Assembly (NCBI GenBank): GCA_014729205.1
Contig: WJKG01000286.1
Span: forward strand, 1 to 9,909
Direction: 5' to 3'
Length of the DNA: 9,909 bases
Origin: a candidate division GN15 bacterium
GTDB taxonomy: Bacteria; Zixibacteria; MSB-5A5; GN15; FEB-12
The notes below the pieces were generated by a model. It was not told where the DNA came from and did not search any database. It saw only the letters and a list, made by a program, of their open reading frames with translations. The position numbers and the translations under genes are program-made. Of this stretch, positions 1-6,334 are shown one piece after another. Within the stretch, counting starts at the first letter, position 1. The number at the start of each line of letters is the position of its first letter.

Positions 1-101
1 AGCATGTTCAAGAGAACGTGAAGGCTACCGAGGTCATGCTCGATGACGCCACCCTTGAGCGTATTGAGGACATCTTGGCCTCTATCGATACCGGCGCATA
101 G
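1..101 (+). CDS. C-terminus of probable aldo/keto reductase (5' truncated by window)
   Basis: The frame ending at the TAG at 99-101 is open back to the window edge and gives 32 residues, containing ENVKATEVMLDDATLERIED. This resembles the last helices of the aldo/keto reductase family, where an 'eN..A.ev.Ls.e.l..Ie' segment follows the NADPH-binding part of the (beta/alpha)8 barrel. Family members reduce carbonyl compounds with NADPH in the cytoplasm. The catalytic Asp-Tyr-Lys-His residues and cofactor site would lie upstream of the window, so substrate and subfamily cannot be judged. The next gene starts 49 bases downstream on the same strand, so co-transcription is possible. The call rests on one short motif; another helical C-terminus is possible. 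Confidence 0.5.
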   Translation, partial: HVQENVKATEVMLDDATLERIEDILASIDTGA

Positions 102-150
102 ACAATTACCCGTGAACTTGTAGAGAAACTGAAGGGACCCGCTACAGAAG

Positions 151-654
151 ATGTATCACACTATCAGAGAATTCGAGGACGACTGGACCCGCGATGTTGA
201 GCGCACACTGATCGTGCTGGACAATATTCCCGATAACGCGCTGTCACAGTCGGTTGCCGATGGTCACCGGACGTTGGGGCGAATCGCCTGGCACCTGGCC
301 ACCACCATTCCCGAAATGATGGCTCATACCGGAATCACGCTGGAGGTCATTAGCGAAGACACGCCCATGCCGCCATCATCCAAGGACATCCGGCACGCGT
401 ATGAAGTCGTCTCGCGAATGCTTCTGCAGAAAATCAAACAGAGCTGGACCGATGAGACCCTGGAGAAGGAGGATGATCTCTACGGAGAGAAGTGGCCCCG
501 CAAAGTCACGCTGCAGGTGTTGGTGCATCACCAGATTCACCATCGTGGCCAGATGACCGTCTTGATGCGTCAGGCCGGACTCAAGGTACCCGGGATGTTT
601 GGTCCCTCCAAGGAAGACTGGGTCGAATTCGGTATGGAGCCGCCCGAGATGTGA
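151..654 (+). CDS. DinB family protein (DinB/YfiT-like putative metalloenzyme)
   Basis: This 167-residue protein has the length and layout of the DinB/YfiT four-helix superfamily, cytoplasmic proteins that often bind a divalent metal through three histidines. Some act as thiol-dependent transferases and many have no known role. The expected ligands are visible: His48 in the helix AWHLA, and the H-x3-H pair His127 and His131 in VHHQIHHRGQ. The following segment, with Leu-Arg-like spacing and GLKVPGMFGPS at about 143-153, matches the usual 'HRGQ....LR..G..vP..yG' ending. The ATG has only a weak purine stretch in front of it. It follows the aldo/keto reductase tail by 49 bases and is followed by a strong hairpin before the convergent gene, so it ends its transcription unit. 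Family assignment is secure; the reaction is not known. Confidence 0.87.
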   Translation: MYHTIREFEDDWTRDVERTLIVLDNIPDNALSQSVADGHRTLGRIAWHLATTIPEMMAHTGITLEVISEDTPMPPSSKDIRHAYEVVSRMLLQKIKQSWTDETLEKEDDLYGEKWPRKVTLQVLVHHQIHHRGQMTVLMRQAGLKVPGMFGPSKEDWVEFGMEPPEM

Positions 655-668
655 GCCTCCTTCAGACT

Positions 669-715
669 TAAAAAAGCGAAAGCGGCGGCCGGATATGTCC
701 GCCTGCCGCTTTGGT
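669..715. terminator. Intrinsic terminator between convergent genes
   Basis: AAAGCGGC at 679-686 pairs perfectly with GCCGCTTT at 705-712. The stem continues inward through GG/CC, a bulge, and CGGA (690-693) with TCCG (698-701), closing on a short TATG loop. The upstream flank has a run of six A (670-675 region), which is a U-tract when read on the minus strand, so it best terminates the minus-strand gene ending at 739. Reading in plus, the hairpin is followed by only three or four U-like positions, so it may also stop the DinB gene, less efficiently. Confidence 0.75.
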
Positions 716-738
716 CTGTTCCCTCAGGTCTGTATCGG

Positions 739-2526
739 TCAAGGTGAGGTGCGGATAATGCCAAACTCACCGACCGCTACAAAGCGTTCCCCATTCCACA
801 GGACACTATGCAAGTCAACGGCTCCTGACAGGTTCCGCGGGGACCATTCCACGGCATTGTCTGAAACCACGATGTTGTAGGCGAAGACATCGTTCTTACC
901 GACCATATCACCCACCGCCACAAATCGTTCACCTGACCAGGCGATGTCCTTGAGGGCGTCGGTCGTGGAACTCTCATCGACCAGCGTCCACACATTGCCG
1001 GTAAGTGGCCGCGTCATAATAACGCCGGAGTCGCCTACCGCTACCATCAGCGTATCATTGGCTCCGATACCGTACAGAGTGAGATCAGTGGGGGAGTTCT
1101 CGGGAGTCCAGGATATACCGTCGCTGCTGGAATAGACCTCACCAAACTCACCCACAGTGACGAACTTGCCATTGGCATAGGTTACAGCTTGCCAATCTCC
1201 CGGGAGCAGCGGAACGACCTCATTGAACGCCGTGCCATCGTCGGAGTAGTGAATCTGACCGGAACGACCTACTGTCACCATTCGAGAAGGACTGGCGGTG
1301 ACGCCGTATATCGACGCCGCTGTGAAACTGGCCACGGAGTCCCAGCTCATCCCGTCAGCGCTGCGGATCACGGTCCCATCGGACCCAACGGCATACACTT
1401 GATTGTCGAACACGGTAGCATCGAACAATTCCGCCTCGACACCGCTGATCTGCGCGGACCACAGCTCGGTATCTTCCGATGTAACAATGGCACCCGTATC
1501 ACCAACCGCGACCAGGAGTGAGTCAAACTGCACTATCGCACGCAATGTCCGTGAATTACCAGTCGCGTTCGATGTCCAGGCGATGCCATCGGAACTGGTG
1601 ACGATATTGTCATTGTTGCCCACGGCTACGATGAGTGGCCGGGTATCGTCATAGATCAAACCACGAAGGTGGTCCGTTGCACTCGACTGCCGAAGGGTCC
1701 AGACAAGTCCCTCGGGCGAGGTGACGATTTGTCCGTTTTCACCGACAGCTACGAATTGATTATTGGCATAAGCAATCTCGTAGAAATAAATCCCCAGACC
1801 CGAAAGCTGTCGAGTCCATGCTGTGCCATCATCGCTGGTAAATATCGCACCGGACTGACCGACCGCTACGAACCTGTCTGGCGATGCGGCCACGCCATGC
1901 AAGACGAAGCCGGGCTGAGACAGCGTATCCTGCCACTCAGTGCCATTACTCGAGAGCAGAATTTCATTGGTACCGACCGCTACGTACTGCTGTCCCTGAA
2001 CGGTGATATCGTAGATATCGTTGAAAGATGTGTTCTCGCCAAGCTGCCATGTGGTATCGGTTGCGTAGACAAAGGTGCCCACCGCACCACCGGCGACGAA
2101 CTTCCCGTCGGCATACACAACGCCATGCAGCCAATTCTCGGTAGGGCTGTCGATTTCCGTCCAGGTGAGGCCGTCGTCCGACTCCAGGATCACACCGTTG
2201 TTGCCGACCGCCACCACAGCGCCCTCGGGCGCGGCCGCCACACCGAGCAGATCGACAGTGACCGGTGACTCTCGACGGGACCACACGTCACCATCCTCGC
2301 TGGTTACAATTGTCCCGGACAACCCAACGGCGACATAGCGCGTGCCATTGAACGTGACAGCGGTCAAGTAGCTGCCGCTTCGCGAAGTCTGAAGGGTCCA
2401 GGAGTCGCCCGGTATCACCGGGCCGGAAGAGGTGGGATCATCATCGTCGCCGCAACCGATCATTACCAAGGCAATAAGCGGCAGCACCAGCAACAAACAA
2501 AACATCGCCCGCGGGCAAGATGGCAT
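739..2526 (-). CDS. Lipoprotein with ~14 Asp-box-like beta-propeller repeats
   Basis: The protein is 595 residues from the chosen ATG at 2526. Residues 1-25 form a lipoprotein signal peptide (hydrophobic LLLVLPLIALVMIG, Cys25) followed by Gly-Asp-Asp-Asp-Asp. The rest is tandem repeats of about 39 residues with the pattern 'L.gV.y.ng.fVAVG..G.I.tS.DG..W...'. Roughly 13 are complete; a 14th ends at IIRTSP. The SxDGxxW turn resembles the BNR Asp-box and YCF48/PSII assembly-factor repeats, but with one residue fewer than the canonical SxDxGxTW. Such repeats fold as beta-propellers and serve as binding scaffolds; no catalytic residues are recognisable, so ligand and role are unknown. The frame is open to 2712, but the upstream part is unlikely to be translated: GGGGAG (2534-2539) sits 7 nt before the 2526 start, and the extra residues would precede the signal peptide. 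ATGs at 2532 and 2541 are alternatives. The gene is monocistronic and convergent with DinB. Confidence 0.88.
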   Translation of the reverse strand: MPSCPRAMFCLLLVLPLIALVMIGCGDDDDPTSSGPVIPGDSWTLQTSRSGSYLTAVTFNGTRYVAVGLSGTIVTSEDGDVWSRRESPVTVDLLGVAAAPEGAVVAVGNNGVILESDDGLTWTEIDSPTENWLHGVVYADGKFVAGGAVGTFVYATDTTWQLGENTSFNDIYDITVQGQQYVAVGTNEILLSSNGTEWQDTLSQPGFVLHGVAASPDRFVAVGQSGAIFTSDDGTAWTRQLSGLGIYFYEIAYANNQFVAVGENGQIVTSPEGLVWTLRQSSATDHLRGLIYDDTRPLIVAVGNNDNIVTSSDGIAWTSNATGNSRTLRAIVQFDSLLVAVGDTGAIVTSEDTELWSAQISGVEAELFDATVFDNQVYAVGSDGTVIRSADGMSWDSVASFTAASIYGVTASPSRMVTVGRSGQIHYSDDGTAFNEVVPLLPGDWQAVTYANGKFVTVGEFGEVYSSSDGISWTPENSPTDLTLYGIGANDTLMVAVGDSGVIMTRPLTGNVWTLVDESSTTDALKDIAWSGERFVAVGDMVGKNDVFAYNIVVSDNAVEWSPRNLSGAVDLHSVLWNGERFVAVGEFGIIRTSP

Positions 2527-2533
2527 GCACATA

Positions 2534-2539
2534 CTCCCC
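2534..2539 (-). promoter_or_regulatory. Shine-Dalgarno deciding the start of the propeller lipoprotein
   Basis: Minus-strand GGGGAG lies 7 nt upstream of the ATG at 2526. It supports this start over the in-frame ATGs at 2532 (too close), 2541 and 2712, and leaves a normal 25-residue lipoprotein signal peptide. Confidence 0.6.
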
Positions 2540-2605
2540 ATTCGTTGGGTTAACTTCTTGATCGAAGGCGACATCAGGCGCCGTCTCGTTATACACCAGA
2601 GATCG

Positions 2606-2634
2606 AATATATGACTCATGTCGTTGGTGGGCAA
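2606..2634 (-). promoter_or_regulatory. Sigma70-like promoter for the propeller lipoprotein
   Basis: On the minus strand TTGCCC (2634-2629) is followed by a 17-nt spacer and TATATT (2611-2606). This predicts a start near 2599 and a leader of about 70 nt. The promoter lies inside the reading frame's 5' extension, another argument against the distal start at 2712. Confidence 0.45.
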
Positions 2635-2705
2635 CCCCGAATTACAAAGCGTGAAAGACTGAGTTCTGGCGACCGCAATCTTGGAAAAAGGGGAAATGTT
2701 TACCG

Positions 2706-2734
2706 TTGCCACAGTTCGGGCGGCAGAATAGATT
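2706..2734 (+). promoter_or_regulatory. Sigma70-like promoter for the AI-2E family permease
   Basis: TTGCCA (2706-2711), a 17-nt spacer, then TAGATT (2729-2734). The predicted start near 2741 gives a leader of about 40 nt before the ATG at 2780. It is divergent from the promoter at 2606-2634, with about 70 bp between the two -35 boxes. Confidence 0.42.
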
Positions 2735-2779
2735 GTCTCATACCGTAAGCAATTGAACTCGAGTGACGATTAACCAAGT

Positions 2780-3865
2780 ATGAAACGCGAACATCTACTC
2801 GTCGCACTGTTCATGGTCATCGCAGCAGTGTTTGTCTATCTGTTCTACCAGATCATGGTGCCCTTCTTTGTGCCCATCATCTGGGCGGCTATTCTGGCCA
2901 TCCTGTTCTACCCACCGTACAGTTGGGTGCTCGGTAAGGTCAAGCGCAAGGGACTTGCCTCGATAATCATGTGCATCCTGATCGTGATCGTGATTATCGG
3001 GCCGGCCACCTACTTGTTTGTGGCATTGGTGAATGAGGCAGGCGATGCCGTCCGCGAAGTAAACGCCATGTACAGGAGCGGTGAACTGGATGAAATCCTG
3101 TCGTTCAGGATACCCGGTATTGACACCCTGCGCGATAAGCTGGGCCAGTATTACGATTTATCGAATTTCAATCTCGAAGACCTCATCAAGGATGCTATAG
3201 ACAAGGTTAGCTCGGTCATTCTCAACCAGACCAGCTGGCTCATTGCCAATGGCACGAAGGCAGTTTTCTTCTTCATCCTCATGGTCTTTACCTTGTATTT
3301 CTTTTTCAAAGACGGAGAATCAATCATCCGCCGCATAAAACGGCTCATGCCGCTGACCATAAACCAGACCAATGTTACCTTCGGGCAGCTTCGCGACGTC
3401 ATTCAGGCTACCATGTATGGCGCCGTGGTTGTGGCCCTGGTTCAGGGTGTGCTGGGCGGCGTCCTTTTCGCCCTGGTGGGGATACCCTCGGCCGTCTTCT
3501 GGGGAGCTATTATGGCCTTCCTGTCGGTGTTGCCAATGGTGGGAGCGTTTATCGTCTATGTCCCCGCCGGGATTATCCTCATCCTCAGTGGTTCGTATAT
3601 CAAGGGTATTATCATCCTCTTTGCCGGAACGGTCATCATCAGCCAGATCGACAACGTCCTCAGACCGCTGTTGATTGCGGGGCGAACCTCCATGCATCCG
3701 CTTATGCTGTTTTTTGCGGTCATGGGCGGTATTGCCGTTTTCGGCCTGCTGGGCGTTGTGCTGGGACCGCTGGTGGCGGCGGCTTTCATTACTCTGCTCA
3801 AGATTCTCGAATTCAGACTTCATCCCGATGCCTCCGCTGGCCTGGGAGCCGGCCAGGAACCCTGA
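2780..3865 (+). CDS. AI-2E family transporter (PerM/YdiK-type permease)
   Basis: A 361-residue integral membrane protein of the usual length for PF01594 (former UPF0118). About eight membrane segments are visible, roughly residues 7-24, 28-45, 59-82, 155-176, 212-235, 238-262, 266-289 and 305-345. An extra-membrane region (about 85-150) sits between the third and fourth, as in the family. Typical motifs are LYFFFKDGE (172-180) before the basic loop RRIKRLMP, LPMVGAFIVYVPAG (251-264), and the signature SQIDNVLRPLLIAGR (288-302) followed by HP and a glycine-rich last helix pair ending GVVLGPLVAA. Family members have been linked to autoinducer-2 export or Na+/H+ antiport, but most have no proven substrate, so AI-2 should not be assumed. 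The Shine-Dalgarno is poor. The gene appears to be a single transcription unit with its own promoter. Confidence 0.92.
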   Translation: MKREHLLVALFMVIAAVFVYLFYQIMVPFFVPIIWAAILAILFYPPYSWVLGKVKRKGLASIIMCILIVIVIIGPATYLFVALVNEAGDAVREVNAMYRSGELDEILSFRIPGIDTLRDKLGQYYDLSNFNLEDLIKDAIDKVSSVILNQTSWLIANGTKAVFFFILMVFTLYFFFKDGESIIRRIKRLMPLTINQTNVTFGQLRDVIQATMYGAVVVALVQGVLGGVLFALVGIPSAVFWGAIMAFLSVLPMVGAFIVYVPAGIILILSGSYIKGIIILFAGTVIISQIDNVLRPLLIAGRTSMHPLMLFFAVMGGIAVFGLLGVVLGPLVAAAFITLLKILEFRLHPDASAGLGAGQEP

Positions 3866-3967
3866 TTCTTCCCTTCCAGTTGGCCTGATTCCGCTTTATC
3901 GCGACCTCACTGTACTTTCACCAATTAGGCAATCTTGTGCTGCCCAGTTCGTTATCGTTGTGCGCTC

Positions 3968-3990
3968 ATAACTGTCTGTTGTACAGTTAT
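3968..3990. promoter_or_regulatory. Perfect 8-bp dyad upstream of the Asp-Thr repeat lipoprotein
   Basis: ATAACTGT (3968-3975) and ACAGTTAT (3983-3990) are exact reverse complements with a 7-nt CTGTTGT spacer. An AT-rich segment with a -10-like TATAAC (3990-3995) follows directly, although no good -35 box is spaced for it. The dyad could be an operator for the gene starting at 4088. It lacks a U-tract, so I do not call it a terminator. The rest of the gap from 3866 shows nothing clear apart from a weak imperfect GGCC hairpin at 3851-3885. Confidence 0.35.
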
Positions 3991-4073
3991 ATAACATATT
4001 TGTGAGCCTTCCTCCAGACTTGGCCCGCCATTTGCAGAATCGCCTTTATAGTATTGTGATCACCCTGCAACCG

Positions 4074-4080
4074 AAGGGAG
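4074..4080 (+). promoter_or_regulatory. Shine-Dalgarno for a GTG start
   Basis: AAGGGAG lies 7 nt before the GTG at 4088-4090. It fixes translation at this non-ATG codon and leaves a textbook lipoprotein signal peptide. Confidence 0.7.
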
Positions 4081-4087
4081 AAAATCT

Positions 4088-5029
4088 GTGAAACGGTTAC
4101 TAATATCAGCGCTGGTGGCCCTGACCCTGACCGCCGGACTGACCATCATAGGCTGCGACAAAGAGCGGATAGTGGAATCCTCCGAAAAGGTCCAGGAGAT
4201 TGTTGAGGTAACCGACACGGTCTTTGTCCGCGATACTATCTACCGTGTCGATTCCATCAACACGGTAGATACTATCACGCAATACGTGGGTGAAACGGAC
4301 ACCATCGTCTACCACGACACCACCTGGCGCTATGATACGACCTGGCGGTTCGACACGACCTACATCACCGAGACTGATACGGTCGTGATCGTGGATACCG
4401 TGGTAATGGTAGGCGGCAGCGATGATACCGTCTATGTGGATACGTCAGCCGTTCAGTACGACACGATCATGATCTATGACACCACGACGATTACCGATAC
4501 CATCACGCAGCTCGACACTATCATGCAGGTTGATACCGTGATCCAGACGCAGCTCGACACCGTCTACCAGACGCAGTATGTCTATGACACCGTTACGATC
4601 TCCCAGTGTGAGCCGCAAGTCCATTTCGCTTACGCCGCTCTGCAGGGCTGGGGTGATATTGAGGTGATCTCGTCTATCAACGCCGAATATGGTTACGAGG
4701 ATGGCTGGGTATTCTGGCTGTCGATCTACATGACCGCTATTGAGAACCCGTCACCGGGCGTGTATGACTTCTACGGCTATATTGACTACTGGTCACCGGA
4801 CTGGTCGCAGTTCGTACCCTTTGAGTTCGGCTACCGACTGACCTACATCAGCGGCGATGCTTCCGATCCGAATAACTGGCAGCTTACCGACGCTCCTGCG
4901 GGAGGCGGCGGTGGTGGCGCCGGAGCGGCTCCAGGAACAATTATCCAGCGTCCGGATGTCGCGCCCATTCCCGGTTCTACGAGCGGCCTGCGGGTACTCG
5001 AGTCTCGTCCGAGCGCAATGCAGCGTTAA
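4088..5029 (+). CDS. Lipoprotein with Asp-Thr hexad repeat stalk and aromatic C-terminal domain
   Basis: The protein is 313 residues from a GTG start. The signal peptide is MKRLLISALVALTLTAGLTI plus IG, with Cys23 the lipidation site and Asp24 at +2. Residues 43-168 are low-complexity: 18 Asp-Thr pairs and one Asp-Ser, mostly six residues apart, with hydrophobic or aromatic residues between (for example VDTVIQ, YDTTWR). Irregular gaps are nearly all 8 or 10. This suggests an extended beta stalk or beta-solenoid. From Cys174 comes an aromatic-rich globular-looking region (about 174-268), then a Gly6 linker (272-277) and a Pro/Arg-containing tail. I recognise no named domain, and function is unknown; a periplasmic or surface spacer carrying a binding domain is a guess. 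Codons of the repeats vary (GAC/GAT, ACC/ACG/ACT), so the repeat is not a recent DNA expansion. A hairpin follows at 5061-5087. Confidence 0.85.
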   Translation: MKRLLISALVALTLTAGLTIIGCDKERIVESSEKVQEIVEVTDTVFVRDTIYRVDSINTVDTITQYVGETDTIVYHDTTWRYDTTWRFDTTYITETDTVVIVDTVVMVGGSDDTVYVDTSAVQYDTIMIYDTTTITDTITQLDTIMQVDTVIQTQLDTVYQTQYVYDTVTISQCEPQVHFAYAALQGWGDIEVISSINAEYGYEDGWVFWLSIYMTAIENPSPGVYDFYGYIDYWSPDWSQFVPFEFGYRLTYISGDASDPNNWQLTDAPAGGGGGGAGAAPGTIIQRPDVAPIPGSTSGLRVLESRPSAMQR

Positions 5030-5060
5030 TCCCGACTCTGAACATAGTGTGACTCCTCTG

Positions 5061-5087
5061 ACAGGTCCGCCTAAATGGCGGGCCTGT
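5061..5087 (+). terminator. Hairpin terminator after the Asp-Thr repeat gene
   Basis: ACAGGTCCGCC (5061-5071) pairs with GGCGGGCCTGT (5077-5087) over 11 bp with one G-U pair and a 5-nt TAAAT loop. The downstream U-tract is poor (TGTGCTTCC), so termination may be partial. Confidence 0.55.
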
Positions 5088-5123
5088 TGTGCTTCCCGTC
5101 GATTTGGCCTCGCGGAATTCCGT

Positions 5124-5129
5124 TTGACA
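5124..5129 (+). promoter_or_regulatory. Isolated consensus -35 box before the gene at 5200
   Basis: A perfect TTGACA lies 70 nt upstream of the start at 5200, but the best -10 positions 16-18 nt downstream (around 5146-5153) are poor. It is listed as a possible weak or activator-dependent promoter only. Confidence 0.22.
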
Positions 5130-5199
5130 TCTCGGCGGTTACCTGCGTCTTCACTCAAAAGGGATCAATTCGTCTATTCACACAATCCGGGGGTTTCTT

Positions 5200-6294
5200 A
5201 TGACTAGGCATAATTCTGTTAAGACGATCACTGTCCGTGTTATGCTCATGGGGCTGCTGGCACTGGTGATGCTGGTAATCGGCTGTGGTGACGATGGTAC
5301 ACCGACCGACTCAACAGTCGGCCCGCCCACCGACTGGCCCGTGTACCTGATGGTAGGCTGGGGAGAGGAGACGGTGCTGCGCTACTGGCCGGTAGCAAAC
5401 ACAGTTGACACCCTGTCGGTTCCAGTTCCCACAACGGCTGCGCCGGGCATCTCGCCCGATGGTAGCCTTCTGTATCTGCCGTCGGACAGCCAGCTGGTGG
5501 TTATCGCGCCCGATGACCCGCAAACCGTTCTCCAGAGTGTGGATTCCAGTTGCTTCGGACTGGGGCCGGTTGTTTCGCCCGACGGTGCCTACATTCTATC
5601 TGAGAATGGCGTGCCGCGAATCGGTTGGGACCCTGAACCTCATGATGTGCTGTTTTTGGATCCTTCGCTGAACATGGTCCATGCGGCGAACAATGTGAGC
5701 AATTTTGGTGATGTATCGTTCTCCGCCGATGGGTCCCGTGCGTACCATATCTCAGGTGAACTTTCCAACGACATCCGGGTGTACGACCTTTCCTCCACGC
5801 CGGAACTCATCAACACCTACACGATTGATACCGGGGCACCGTACTTTGTGGAGGCTATCCCCGGCACTTCGCGCTTGCTGCTAAACCTGCGAATCCATGC
5901 CCAGACTTTTGTGATGGCAGTCTATGATATGGACTCCGATTCTATCGTCTTCATGGACGATCGCAGTCTGGACGTGGCGTTCGACGCTGTGGCTAAGCAC
6001 GATGGGACCCAGGCATACTACAGTATACATCCTTCGACGGTGGTTGAATACGATGTTGCCAGCAACACCATCGCGCGTGAGATCAGCACCGAATCGGCGT
6101 TTGGGCTTGTGCCAACCTCTTTCGTCGCTCGATCGATTGAGATCACTCCCGATGATCGTCTCCTGTTGCTTCAGTCGGACGCGCGAGTCACGGCCACGGG
6201 GATGCTCACATTCGACCTTGCGGCGAATCGGTTTATCGGTTTTCAGTATCTGCCATATGGAGTCGGTCGCATGACGGTGCAAAGCGGAATGTAA
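5200..6294 (+). CDS. Lipoprotein with WD40/YVTN-like beta-propeller
   Basis: The protein has 364 residues. The signal peptide ends in LALVMLVIGC with Cys29 lipidated, followed by Gly-Asp-Asp-Gly and a Thr/Pro linker to about residue 45. The remainder has spaced propeller-blade motifs: SPDGSLLYL (85-93), SPDGAYIL (126-133), SADGSRAYH (175-183), PGTSRLLL (221-228), HDGTQAYYS (268-276) and TPDDRLLLL (316-324). The spacing is about 45 residues, as in YVTN/lactonase-like seven-bladed propellers, and the last segment probably closes the ring. No catalytic set is recognisable; a binding or scaffold role outside the inner membrane is an inference. The ATG is preceded by GGGGG at 5189-5193, 6 nt away; Met15 or Met17 could also start a normal signal peptide. 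The gene is convergent with the DUF362 gene, 29 bases away. It shares the GCGDD start of the mature protein with the lipoprotein at 739-2526. Confidence 0.83.
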   Translation: MTRHNSVKTITVRVMLMGLLALVMLVIGCGDDGTPTDSTVGPPTDWPVYLMVGWGEETVLRYWPVANTVDTLSVPVPTTAAPGISPDGSLLYLPSDSQLVVIAPDDPQTVLQSVDSSCFGLGPVVSPDGAYILSENGVPRIGWDPEPHDVLFLDPSLNMVHAANNVSNFGDVSFSADGSRAYHISGELSNDIRVYDLSSTPELINTYTIDTGAPYFVEAIPGTSRLLLNLRIHAQTFVMAVYDMDSDSIVFMDDRSLDVAFDAVAKHDGTQAYYSIHPSTVVEYDVASNTIAREISTESAFGLVPTSFVARSIEITPDDRLLLLQSDARVTATGMLTFDLAANRFIGFQYLPYGVGRMTVQSGM

Positions 6295-6302
6295 GTAACG
6301 GC

Positions 6303-6334
6303 AGGGCGCGGCGGGATTACACCTCACGCGCCCT
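6303..6334. terminator. Hairpin between convergent genes
   Basis: AGGGCGCG (6303-6310) pairs exactly with CGCGCCCT (6327-6334) across a 16-nt loop. Reading in plus, TCTTGT follows. The 3' arm lies within the last codons of the convergent DUF362 gene, so the gap of 29 bases appears to be used by both strands. The large loop and mixed U-tract make efficiency uncertain. Confidence 0.42.

Noticed and set aside
1669..2268. 199-codon plus-strand frame opposite the propeller gene
   Set aside because: Antisense to strongly patterned repeats; the open frame arises from the repeated codon composition and its product has no recognisable features.
2527..2712. N-terminal extension of the propeller lipoprotein to ATG at 2712
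   Set aside because: It would place 62 residues before a normal signal peptide, overlaps the predicted promoter at 2606-2634, and a better ribosome site supports 2526.
3320..3823. 167-codon minus-strand frame opposite the permease
   Set aside because: Its hydrophilic product is the mirror of hydrophobic membrane codons; the plus-strand permease explains the region.
3851..3885. GGCCAGGAA/TTCC-AGT-TGGCC hairpin after the permease as terminator
   Set aside because: The stem is interrupted by a 3-nt bulge, the loop is large and no U-tract follows.
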